A stretch of 11,291 nucleotides of DNA from Caldithrix sp. (GTDB lineage: Bacteria > Zhuqueibacterota > Zhuqueibacteria > Oceanimicrobiales > Oceanimicrobiaceae). Positions 1-7,985 of this stretch are shown here, piece after piece. The translations under genes and the position numbers were made by a program. The first letter of the stretch is position 1. Each line of letters starts with the position of its first letter. The notes beneath the pieces were generated by a model that ran no database searches, was not told the DNA's origin, and saw nothing but the letters and a program-made list of their open reading frames with translations. The DNA lies in contig SMXE01000162.1 of assembly GCA_004357015.1 (NCBI GenBank), positions 1-11,291 of the forward strand, in the 5' to 3' direction.

Positions 1-314
1 AAAAGTTTGAACAGGCGCAAACACAGTTGGGTTCGGCCCTGGGCAGGTTGCTGGTTACCATTGAACGATACCCGGATCTGAAGAGCAACCAGAATTTTAT
101 TCGACTGCAGGATGAATTGGCTGGCACGGAGAACAGAATTACGGTAGAACGACGACGTTTTAACCAGACCGTGCAGCTGTACAATCAGAGAGTGCGGACA
201 TTTCCGACTATGATTTTTGCCGGCATGTTTGGCTTTCAGCAGCGGCCCTATTTTGAGGCGAGTGCTGAAGCACAGGAAACACCGAAAGTTGACTTTTCTT
301 CGGGAAGTAATTAG
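1..314 (+). CDS. LemA family protein, C-terminal fragment
   Basis: Partial gene running in from the left edge; the reading frame is open from base 3 and ends at TAG 312-314, giving about 103 residues. The sequence has the typical LemA C-terminal half: a long charged helix around RLLVTIERYPDLKSNQNF, then LQDELAGTENRITVERRRFN, followed by YNQRVRTFPTMIFAGMFGF, where the aromatic/Pro-rich stretch ends the helical bundle. The end (FEASAEAQETPKVDF) is the usual low-complexity acidic tail. LemA proteins are small membrane-anchored helical proteins of unclear biochemical role; the N-terminal membrane segment expected for the family lies outside the window. No partner gene can be seen on this side, so no operon statement is possible. 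The family call is firm; any function would be a guess. Confidence 0.93.
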   Translation, partial: KFEQAQTQLGSALGRLLVTIERYPDLKSNQNFIRLQDELAGTENRITVERRRFNQTVQLYNQRVRTFPTMIFAGMFGFQQRPYFEASAEAQETPKVDFSSGSN

Positions 315-361
315 CGTTTGCAGTACTTTAGTACGAAGATGGCATCGAAAAGGTGATCAGG

Positions 362-412
362 ATGAACACAAAAACCGGAAGCAGCGTGAGGATGATGAGG
401 CTACCCCTCTGA
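362..412 (+). CDS. possible 16-codon leader ORF before gdhA
   Basis: A short ATG...TGA frame (MNTKTGSSVRMMRLPL) sits in the lemA-gdhA gap. It is preceded by AGGTGATC at 351-358, an unusually long match to the 16S anti-Shine-Dalgarno sequence, with 6 bases between AGGTG and the ATG. Its stop codon (410-412) falls inside the loop of the hairpin terminator at 398-428. This geometry is what a leader peptide of a transcription attenuator looks like. However, there is no run of a single amino acid, and no alternative antiterminator stem was identified. It could equally be a chance frame or the remnant of a lost gene. It is reported because the ribosome-binding site and the stop placement are both unlikely to be random together. 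Confidence 0.3.
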   Translation: MNTKTGSSVRMMRLPL

Positions 413-428
413 GAGTGGTGGCCTTTTT
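398..428 (+). terminator. intrinsic terminator (or attenuator) between lemA and gdhA
   Basis: The arms AGGCTACCCCT (398-408) and AGTGGTGGCCT (414-424) pair over 11 positions with one G-T wobble and one C-T mismatch around a 5-base loop. A run of five T (424-428) follows. It lies 84 bp after the lemA stop, so it can end the lemA transcript. The 16-codon ORF that reads into its loop makes an attenuator an alternative. Confidence 0.7.
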
Positions 429-2003
<1,575 letters not shown>

Positions 2004-2052
2004 GCTGAAGAATTCGCCGGACTCAAAGTGCACAAAGTGATTCAGCGGTATT

Positions 2053-2101
2053 CACGAATCTGCACGAATTCAGGCGAAACGCAATTCTACGTTATACGTT
2101 A
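2053..2101 (+). promoter_or_regulatory. short direct repeats upstream of the receiver/PPDK_N gene
   Basis: Two exact repeats lie in the gdhA 3' flank. CACGAAT occurs at 2053-2059 and 2063-2069, a 10-bp period (one helical turn). TACGTTA occurs in tandem at 2088-2094 and 2095-2101. The second pair contains TATACG (2093-2098), a possible -10 box, without a convincing -35 box. Paired heptamers at helical spacing suggest a protein-binding site for the downstream gene. This is inference from pattern only. Confidence 0.3.
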
Positions 2102-2131
2102 AAAAAGGGGTGATTTTCATCACCCCTTTTT
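2102..2131 (+). terminator. intrinsic terminator after gdhA, bidirectional
   Basis: GGGGTGA (2107-2113) pairs perfectly with TCACCCC (2120-2126) around TTTTCA. The stem is flanked by A6 (2101-2106) on the left and T5 (2127-2131) on the right, so it can work in either direction. It sits about 100 bp after the gdhA stop and only 22 bp before the start of the next gene. Confidence 0.9.
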
Positions 2132-2153
2132 GTATTTTAGAACAGGTGTTATG

Positions 2154-5147
2154 ATGAAAAAAGAGCAGGACACACTTCAATCCTTCAACCCATACTGGCT
2201 GGAGCAAGGCTACGGCAGCCGCGTTCAGGTTTTTCAGAATCTGATGCGTTTTCGGATTCGAAGTATCCTTCTGGTTTCCAGTCTGTACGACCTCTTTTTG
2301 TTCGAAGAAGACGGCCGTCTGTACGAGCTGCTCCGCGAGGAATACCAGGGCTTGAATCTGTCCCACACGCCAGAACTGACGCGCGTTTCAAGCGGGACGG
2401 AGGCGCTTGCTCTGGCGCAGGAAACACAATTCGATCTGATCATTACGACATTGCACGTGGAGGATATGCGGGCGCACAAGTTTGCCGAGCTGGTTCGGGA
2501 GGCCGGCCTCGACATGCCGATTGTCCTGCTTGCCTTCGATAGCGGTGAACTTACCGAGATCTCACTGTATCAGGATATGGCAGTGTTTGACCAAGTCTTT
2601 GTCTGGCAGGGGGATTTTCGAATCATCATTGCCATCATAAAGTATCTCGAAGACAAGCGGAATGTTGAGCACGACACCCAGAGCGTCGGTGTGCAATCCA
2701 TCATTCTGGTGGAGGACCGTGTTCAATACTATTCTTCTTTCTTGCCGATTATCTATGTCGAATTATTCAAACAGGCGCGGCGGCTTATTTCAGAAGGGAT
2801 AAGCTTGTCGCACAAGTTTCTCCGGATGCGGGCGCGTCCTAAGATACTTCTCTGTACCAATTATGAAGAGGCCTGGTACAACTTTGAAAAATACCAGGAA
2901 CATGTTATCGGCGTCATTTCTGACATTAATTACAAACGAAAAGGCAAGTACGACCCGGAGGCCGGTCTGACGTTTGCAAAAAACGTCAAGAAAAGGCAAT
3001 TCGATATCCCCATTTTGCTGCAATCAAATATTCCGGAAAACGAGGAGAAAGCACATGAGGTCGGCGCCTCCTTCCTTTACAAGCGCTCTCCGACTTTGCT
3101 GCGTGACTTACGAGAATTCATGGAGGAACATTTCGGGTTTGGGAATTTCATTTTCCGGACTGAGGACAGCACAGAGGTTGGCATGGCCACGGATTTGCGG
3201 TCACTGGAAGAACAGCTAAAAACTGTACCTGACGAGAGCATTGTGTACCATAGTGAACGCAATCATTTTTCGAAATGGCTTAAGGCCAGAACAGAATTTT
3301 GGCTGGCACACAAGCTTCGGCCACGCAAGCTCGCAGAATTCGACTCTGTTGAAGGGTTACGTGAGCTGCTCATCTCTTCTCTGCAAGATTACCGCCGCAA
3401 CCGGCAGCGTGGCATCATTACCGATTTTAGCAAGGAGACATTTTATCCGCACAGCAGTTTCGCCAGGATCGGCGGCGGCTCTTTAGGGGGCAAGGCCAGG
3501 GGATTGAGCTTCTTCAGCAAACTCATCTACAACTATAAGGTGCAGGAGCTGTTCGACGACCTGCGTATTTATGTCCCTCCTGCCATTGTTTTAGGTACAG
3601 ACATTTTCGACCAGTTTTTGGATGAAAACGATCTGCGCGACTTTGCCCTGAACTGCGAAGACGACGGCGAGCTTAATCGCCGATTTCTCGAGGCGCAAAA
3701 TTTTCCGCTCGACGCGCTGCACAAGCTGCGTGACTTCCTCCAGTTGGTCAGGATACCGTTGGCGGTGCGCTCTTCAAGCCTGCTGGAGGACTCGCAGTAC
3801 TATCCCTTCGCAGGCGTCTACAACACTTTCATGATGCCGAATGATCATGAGAACATCAATGTTCGTTTGTTTGAGCTGCTAAACGCTGTTAAGCGAGTCT
3901 ATGCCTCGACATATTCTCAAAATGCCAAAAACTATTTTCGGGTGACTTCCTACCGTCTCGAGGAAGAGAAGATGGCTGTGGTGGTCCAGGAGATGGTGGG
4001 TGTGACGCACGGTCAATACTTTTATCCCGATTTTGCCGGGGTCGCGAAGTCGTACAACTTCTATCCGGTGACGCCGCAAAAGTCGAAGGATGGGATTGCT
4101 GCCATCGCTCTCGGTCTTGGGAAAACGGTGGTCGATGGTGGTCTGCACGTCAGGTTTTGCCCGAAGTATCCGCAAATGCTACCGCAGTTCAGCACCGTCG
4201 ATGAGACATTGAAAAACAATCAGCAGAAATTCTACGCGTTGAATCTGCACGGCAGAATCGCGGATATGAGCGAGACGCGGGACACGCTTCTGGAGCAACT
4301 TGATTTGAGTGTAGCTGAGCGCGATGGCACGCTCAAATACGTCGGATCTACGTATTCACACGAGAATCTCACCATTTACGACGGCATATCGAGAGCGGGG
4401 CACCGAATCGTAACTTTTGCGCCTGTTCTCAGACACAAGCTTTTTCCGCTGCCGGAAATTCTGAAACACCTGCTGGATCTTGGCACGTGGGCCATGGGAA
4501 CACCGGTGGAGATCGAGTTCGCCTGCAACATGTCGGTGACGCCCGGAGAGCCGAAAGAGTTCGGGCTGTTGCAGATGCGCCCGCTTGTGCTCCGGCATGA
4601 ACACGAGCTACTCAATTTCAAAGATGTCGATAAGGAAAAGCTGATTTGCAAAAGCGACAAGGTGCTGGGCAATGGCGTTGGAAGCGATATCCGTGATGTG
4701 GTTGTCGTGCCGCCGGACCGTTTCGACAGAATGAATAGCCGCGAGGTGGCGAGTGAGGTGAACAAGCTCAATCAGAAATTGATTTCCGAAAATAGGCCAT
4801 ACCTTCTGATCGGCGTAGGAAGGTGGGGTTCGCTGGATCCGTTTCTGGGCATTCCGGTAAAGTGGGAGCAGATCTCAGGGGCGCGTACTATCGTTGAGGC
4901 GGGACTGGAGGACGTAAGCGTCGCGCCCTCGCAAGGGTCGCATTTTTTTCACAATCTGACTTCATTTAGAGTAGGCTATTTTACCGTTTCAGAACACGAT
5001 GAGCGGAGCTTTGTGGACTGGGAGTGGTTGACGCAGCAGGAAGCAGTTACAGAGCTGAAGTATGTGCGGCATATCCGGTTTGATTCGCCAATTACCGTCA
5101 AGATGAATGGCAGAAAGAGCAAGGGGTTGATCCTGAAACCGGAATAG
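2154..5147 (+). CDS. receiver-like domains fused to PPDK_N-type ATP-binding domain
   Basis: Large protein, about 997 aa. Start: ATG 2154 is preferred (AGGTG at 2144-2148, 5-base spacing); ATG 2151 is the close alternative. Domains in order: (1) residues ~37-165, receiver-like fold starting RSILLVSS, with Thr (T99) where the phospho-Asp should be (FDLIITTLHV). (2) residues ~180-330, a second receiver-like domain keeping the acidic pair E187-D188, candidate phospho-acceptor D257 (VISDI), S291 and K310, with ~40 extra residues after the first strand. (3) ~340-430, a helical linker. (4) ~440-815, a pyruvate-phosphate-dikinase/PEP-synthase ATP-binding domain: GGGSLGGKARG (440-450), LAVRSSSLLEDS with R539, and LLQMRPL ending near 811. 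(5) ~830-997, an unidentified C-terminal domain with GVGRWGS (887-893) and PSQGSHFFHN (925-934). The swivelling phosphohistidine domain and the PEP/pyruvate barrel are absent, so it cannot be a complete PPDK or PEP synthase. The role is probably an ATP-dependent phosphotransferase or signalling protein under receiver control, which is inference. Confidence 0.85.
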   Translation: MKKEQDTLQSFNPYWLEQGYGSRVQVFQNLMRFRIRSILLVSSLYDLFLFEEDGRLYELLREEYQGLNLSHTPELTRVSSGTEALALAQETQFDLIITTLHVEDMRAHKFAELVREAGLDMPIVLLAFDSGELTEISLYQDMAVFDQVFVWQGDFRIIIAIIKYLEDKRNVEHDTQSVGVQSIILVEDRVQYYSSFLPIIYVELFKQARRLISEGISLSHKFLRMRARPKILLCTNYEEAWYNFEKYQEHVIGVISDINYKRKGKYDPEAGLTFAKNVKKRQFDIPILLQSNIPENEEKAHEVGASFLYKRSPTLLRDLREFMEEHFGFGNFIFRTEDSTEVGMATDLRSLEEQLKTVPDESIVYHSERNHFSKWLKARTEFWLAHKLRPRKLAEFDSVEGLRELLISSLQDYRRNRQRGIITDFSKETFYPHSSFARIGGGSLGGKARGLSFFSKLIYNYKVQELFDDLRIYVPPAIVLGTDIFDQFLDENDLRDFALNCEDDGELNRRFLEAQNFPLDALHKLRDFLQLVRIPLAVRSSSLLEDSQYYPFAGVYNTFMMPNDHENINVRLFELLNAVKRVYASTYSQNAKNYFRVTSYRLEEEKMAVVVQEMVGVTHGQYFYPDFAGVAKSYNFYPVTPQKSKDGIAAIALGLGKTVVDGGLHVRFCPKYPQMLPQFSTVDETLKNNQQKFYALNLHGRIADMSETRDTLLEQLDLSVAERDGTLKYVGSTYSHENLTIYDGISRAGHRIVTFAPVLRHKLFPLPEILKHLLDLGTWAMGTPVEIEFACNMSVTPGEPKEFGLLQMRPLVLRHEHELLNFKDVDKEKLICKSDKVLGNGVGSDIRDVVVVPPDRFDRMNSREVASEVNKLNQKLISENRPYLLIGVGRWGSLDPFLGIPVKWEQISGARTIVEAGLEDVSVAPSQGSHFFHNLTSFRVGYFTVSEHDERSFVDWEWLTQQEAVTELKYVRHIRFDSPITVKMNGRKSKGLILKPE

Positions 5148-5156
5148 GAGTGTTAG

Positions 5157-5205
5157 CCCAGACTTGAGCCTGGCGGGCCCCGTGTACCAGCCGGGAGAAT
5201 CTGGG
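5157..5205. repeat. imperfect palindrome in the convergent gene gap
   Basis: The outer arms CCCAGA (5157-5162) and TCTGGG (5200-5205) are perfect complements. Inside lies CTGG (5170-5173)/CCAG (5187-5190) around a GC-rich core containing GGGCCC. There is no T-run, so it is not a standard terminator, although it lies between two converging genes where one would be expected. It could be a REP-like dispersed element or a structured 3' end. No second copy is present in this window. Confidence 0.4.
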
Positions 5206-5256
5206 ACCATCTTTGCAGAGTTGTATTCGGGATACCATAAGGTGTCTTGTCCTGCT

Positions 5257-5739
5257 CTACGGTTGCCCCACTTCTGAATCAACCTTAATTGTACCAGTTC
5301 TCTCAAATACCAATTGCAGCGCAAAGCGATCTCCCGGAACGAGCGAGCGCTTCAGGCGGATCAACATGACGTGGTAACCACCCGGCTTGAACTCGACTGT
5401 TTCTCCGGCTGGAATGTCAAGTCCGCCGTCCACTTTTTGCATCATCATCCTGTCATCGTTCATTTTCGTTTCGTGCAACTCAACCACGTCACACACAATT
5501 GAGGTCATGCTCATAAGACGGTCCGGCGCCTCACCATCGTTTACGATCTTCAGATAGACCACGCCGTTGCTTTTCATCACCCTGCCATCTTCGTTCTCGA
5601 TTTGCACAGGTCGGGACCAGATATTTTCGATTTCTATCTTCGGTGTGTCGTCTGCCTTTTGACAGGCTTGTATCTGACAGAAAAGGCTTATCGACAGTGC
5701 GAGCAAGCCAATTTTCAGGAACATTGGGGTCAGGCGCAT
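5257..5739 (-). CDS. PCu(A)C-family periplasmic copper chaperone, lipoprotein
   Basis: 160 aa. The N terminus MRLTPMFLKIGLLALSIS is a signal peptide ending in a lipobox-like IQAC (Cys26), so it is probably anchored to a membrane and faces the periplasm. The mature part is the PCu(A)C/DUF461 cupredoxin-like fold: IENIWSRP, then the Cu(I) site made of H89 (ELHET), the Met cluster at 98-100, and H123-x-M125 (GGYHVMLIRLK). This approximates the H-x10-M-x21-H-x-M pattern. The family carries Cu(I) to the CuA centre of cytochrome oxidase, often together with SCO proteins. The start ATG has GGAAGGA upstream (near 5748-5754). It lies 30 bp after the SCO gene and is very likely cotranscribed. It is the last gene of the cassette and converges on the + strand gene. 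Confidence 0.93.
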   Translation of the reverse strand: MRLTPMFLKIGLLALSISLFCQIQACQKADDTPKIEIENIWSRPVQIENEDGRVMKSNGVVYLKIVNDGEAPDRLMSMTSIVCDVVELHETKMNDDRMMMQKVDGGLDIPAGETVEFKPGGYHVMLIRLKRSLVPGDRFALQLVFERTGTIKVDSEVGQP

Positions 5740-5769
5740 GATTTGTTTCCTTCCTTCGCAGTAAGAGCG

Positions 5770-6366
5770 TTAATACTTGAGCAGCAGCCGGATATCATGC
5801 ACGATGTCTTCTGGCCGTGCGTCGTTGGAATGTTTGAGTTTCCAGATGCCGTTGCGGTCGAGTAAGTAGATGCTCGCGGTGTGATTGACAAGATAGCCAG
5901 TAGCGCTGTCCGAAATCTGATCCTTTTCACGATAAACGCCGTAGCCGGCGTACACCGGCTGCAATTCTTCCTGCGTACCGGTCAGGCCGATAAAATCCGG
6001 GTGGAACACGGCAAGGTGCGCTTTGAGCTTTTCCGGCGTGTCCCGTTCCGGGTCTACCGTAATGTAGACGAACTCGACTTTTTGCGCTTCATCTTCGGTC
6101 AAGGATTCGCGCACCTTTTTCCACGTGGAAAGGGTGAGTGGACACACGTCCGGGCAGTAAGTAAACCCGAAGAACATGAGTGTGACTTTTCCTTCTTGCT
6201 CCCCTAACGTGAAGCGCTGACCGTTTTGATCAGTAAGCGTAAAATCTTTGAATTCCATTTCCGGCAATTCCGTTCCCTTGAAGGAGGAATCGCGGCTTTG
6301 GCAGCCAGCGAGAACGGCCACCGCGAGCAGCAGCTTCGCTGCCGATTGTGTGAGTTTGTTTTGCAT
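5770..6366 (-). CDS. SCO family copper-binding protein, lipoprotein
   Basis: 198 aa. The signal peptide has a lipobox LAGC (Cys22), placing the protein on the periplasmic side of a membrane. The rest is a thioredoxin-like SCO1/SenC domain: FTLTDQNGQRFTL, then FFGFTYCPDVCP with the CxxxC pair C71/C75, the ITVDPERDTPE segment, and the third copper ligand H162 in LVNHTAS. All three copper ligands are present, so it should bind copper and/or reduce the CuA cysteines of cytochrome oxidase subunit II. Length is normal for the family. AAGGA lies before the start. It follows the cytochrome c gene by 21 bp and precedes the PCu(A)C gene by 30 bp, a common functional pairing. Confidence 0.96.
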   Translation of the reverse strand: MQNKLTQSAAKLLLAVAVLAGCQSRDSSFKGTELPEMEFKDFTLTDQNGQRFTLGEQEGKVTLMFFGFTYCPDVCPLTLSTWKKVRESLTEDEAQKVEFVYITVDPERDTPEKLKAHLAVFHPDFIGLTGTQEELQPVYAGYGVYREKDQISDSATGYLVNHTASIYLLDRNGIWKLKHSNDARPEDIVHDIRLLLKY

Positions 6367-6387
6367 CTGAGTTTCCTTATTTGCCTT

Positions 6388-6834
6388 TCACTCATACTGG
6401 ATTAATGATCGAATATACAGGTAAATAGCCAGAATGTCTTGCTCCGTGAGCACGTCCTCCCAGCCCATCATGGCTGTTCCGGGCATACCTTTCCGGATAA
6501 TGTAAAGTCGGGCCCGTTCCGAAAAAAATGAAGCCTCATGCGGTGAAGTGAGGTTGGTCGGCGTTCCGGCCAGGGCCGTGGCGACGTGACCTTTTCCCTC
6601 GCCCCGGCCGCCGTGGCAGGCCGCACACACTTTTGCAAAGAGCTCGCCGCCGCGCTTCAGTTGGTCAGGGGAGGCTGCAGGGACCGGAGCCTCATACTTG
6701 TCCCCTAATTGTCTTTTAAGGTGCTCACGCAAAAGTGCGAAACGCTGTTCCTGCCCCGGGTCCACGGTTTTTTCTTCCTGGCGACAGCCGGAGGCGACGA
6801 GCAGGAAAAGTAGAATCAGCTGTCTGACAGCCAT
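6388..6834 (-). CDS. lipoprotein cytochrome c, class I, single haem
   Basis: 148 aa. The signal peptide has lipobox ASGC (Cys17), so it is a membrane-anchored periplasmic c-type cytochrome. One haem site CAACH lies at residues 70-74 after GGELFAKV, typical of cbb3/SoxX-like mono-haem cytochromes. The likely distal ligand is a Met in KGMPGTAMMGW (M117, M122 or M123), followed by the usual C-terminal helix DILAIYLYIRSL. It would carry electrons, probably to an oxidase or a copper enzyme. The start ATG (6832-6834) is separated from the TAA of the upstream receptor remnant by only GG (TAAGGATG) and lacks a well-spaced Shine-Dalgarno sequence, suggesting translational coupling to the receptor reading frame. 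The partner enzyme is not in the window. Confidence 0.94.
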   Translation of the reverse strand: MAVRQLILLFLLVASGCRQEEKTVDPGQEQRFALLREHLKRQLGDKYEAPVPAASPDQLKRGGELFAKVCAACHGGRGEGKGHVATALAGTPTNLTSPHEASFFSERARLYIIRKGMPGTAMMGWEDVLTEQDILAIYLYIRSLIQYE

Positions 6835-6836
6835 CC

Positions 6837-7291
6837 TTAGAATGCGTACATCAGGTTGGTAAATATCACGCGGCCCGGCGCCGGGATCGGTTGCTGCGTG
6901 AACGGGTTTTTCGCATTGAGATGATTCATGTAAAACTCGTGGTCAGATTTATCACGCCGGTTCTGAGTTCTATGCCGCGCCAGAGCCTTACGCCGGCTAT
7001 GATGTTCGCCGTGTGATAACCGTCCATCGGAATCTCGCCGCGTGTTTTTGCAATTCTACTCTGCTCGCCGACCACATGCACGGTTCCTTCAAAAAACAGT
7101 TTGCGGCTGTGCGAATCGAACCGGAGCGTGCCGTCCATGCCGAATGGCGGGATGCCGATAACGGCTTGGTCCAGGGTTTCATCTTCACCCCAGAAATACT
7201 GCGCCCCTGCAATGAAGCTGACGAGCGGGATAAACAGAAAGGTTGCAAAGAGAAGGAGAAGGTGCAGTGATTTGGTTCGCGGCTGCTTCAT
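6837..7291 (-). pseudogene. TonB-dependent receptor remnant: signal peptide plus frameshifted barrel end
   Basis: From ATG 7289-7291 the frame gives a signal peptide (MKQPRTKSLHLLLLFATF...) and passes directly into sequence typical of the last ~110 residues of a TonB-dependent receptor: AGAQYFWGEDETLDQ, IPPFGMDGTLRFD, TRGEIPMDGYHTANIIAG and LWRGIELRTGVINLT. It then stops at 6926-6928. The expected final strand is present in another frame: HEFYMNHLNAKNPF, then PIPAPGRVIFTNLMYAF ending in the aromatic C-terminal residue, with TAA at 6837-6839. The switch must occur around 6936-6950 and equals a net loss of one base (or four). Intact receptors are ~650-800 aa; here the plug and most of the barrel are missing, apparently removed by an internal deletion. 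The position before cytochrome c/SCO/PCu(A)C genes suggests it once imported copper (inference). As written it encodes at most 121 aa. Assembly error is possible. Confidence 0.85.
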
Positions 7292-7339
7292 TTGTGTTTC
7301 CGGGGTCAAAAAGGTGACAGAAAGTAAACAACAGAGGCA

Positions 7340-7369
7340 AGAATAGCAAGTATGTTTTTTGAACGTCAA
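7340..7369 (-). promoter_or_regulatory. candidate sigma70-type promoter for the copper cassette
   Basis: On the - strand, TTGACG (7369-7364) and TATTCT (7345-7340) are separated by 18 bases, about 50 bp before the receptor-remnant start. The -35 box overlaps the stop codon of the upstream dinB-like gene. Whether this lineage uses E. coli-like promoters is unknown. Confidence 0.35.
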
Positions 7370-7893
7370 AGAAGATTCAGTTTAGAAAGGTAGCGTTCAT
7401 GCAGGACGTTCAGGTGATGCCGTTCATGGCCAGCAATAATAAACGGTAGCACGCGAACGGTGAATTCACAGTCATTGGCCACGCCGCGACGTGTGCAGAT
7501 TTCGTCAGTAAGGCTGGCAAAAAATACGATACTGGCTTTACGAACATGTTCGTACTCTTCCAGAAGGCTGGCGAGGGCGCGGTTGTCGAAATGAGCATTT
7601 GCAACATAGGTGTTTTCGTCCATCGTGGGCAAGGGCCCAGGGTCGTTGCGGGCGAAACACATGGCGCGGTAACAGAACACGCGTTCCGTGTCTGTCAAGT
7701 GGCCGAGCATTTGTTTGATACTCCACTTGTCAGGTGCATACCGGAAGGTCGCTTGCTCGTCGTCGAGGGTCTGCATGAGCTGGCGGGTTTCCAGCAACTG
7801 CTTCTCAAGCAAGGTCAAAATCGGCTGGTCGGGAAGTTCATCGATGTATTTTTGGTAAAAAGCGGCGCATTCATCGGGGTCGGGGCGGGTCAT
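7366..7893 (-). CDS. DinB-fold family protein (DinB_2/YfiT-like)
   Basis: 175 aa. A four-helix-bundle DinB/YfiT-type protein: WSIKQMLGHLTDTERVF with H65, and the C-terminal helix AGHERHHLNVL with H156, H159 and H160. These are the usual His ligands for a divalent metal. Members include thiol (bacillithiol/mycothiol) S-transferases and many uncharacterised stress-associated proteins; nothing here fixes the substrate. The start ATG 7891-7893 is preceded by AAAGGAG at good spacing. It stands 92 bp downstream of the LOG-family gene, so it may be the tail of that operon or a separate unit. Its stop overlaps the candidate promoter of the copper cassette. The name DinB is structural and does not imply the DNA polymerase. 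Confidence 0.9.
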   Translation of the reverse strand: MTRPDPDECAAFYQKYIDELPDQPILTLLEKQLLETRQLMQTLDDEQATFRYAPDKWSIKQMLGHLTDTERVFCYRAMCFARNDPGPLPTMDENTYVANAHFDNRALASLLEEYEHVRKASIVFFASLTDEICTRRGVANDCEFTVRVLPFIIAGHERHHLNVLHERYLSKLNLL

Positions 7894-7985
7894 GGTGTCT
7901 CCTTTCAGTTTGGGTGGCTATGTATTGCGTGGCTGGGATGCAATAGGAACTCCGGATTTTGAATCACACCGACAGCATCATCAAT

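Noticed and set aside
2130..2153. TTG start at 2130 for the receiver/PPDK_N gene
   Set aside because: It lies in the terminator T-run with no ribosome-binding site; ATG 2154 (or 2151) follows AGGTG.
4989..5324. 111-codon - strand frame across the convergent gap, overlapping the ends of both neighbouring genes
   Set aside because: It overlaps two well-supported genes and its unique part coincides with the palindromic element; no family likeness.
7894..7985. Gap between the LOG-family and DinB-like genes as a possible terminator or small RNA
   Set aside because: No stable hairpin with T-run and no promoter-like pair seen on either strand; only the dinB Shine-Dalgarno is recognisable.
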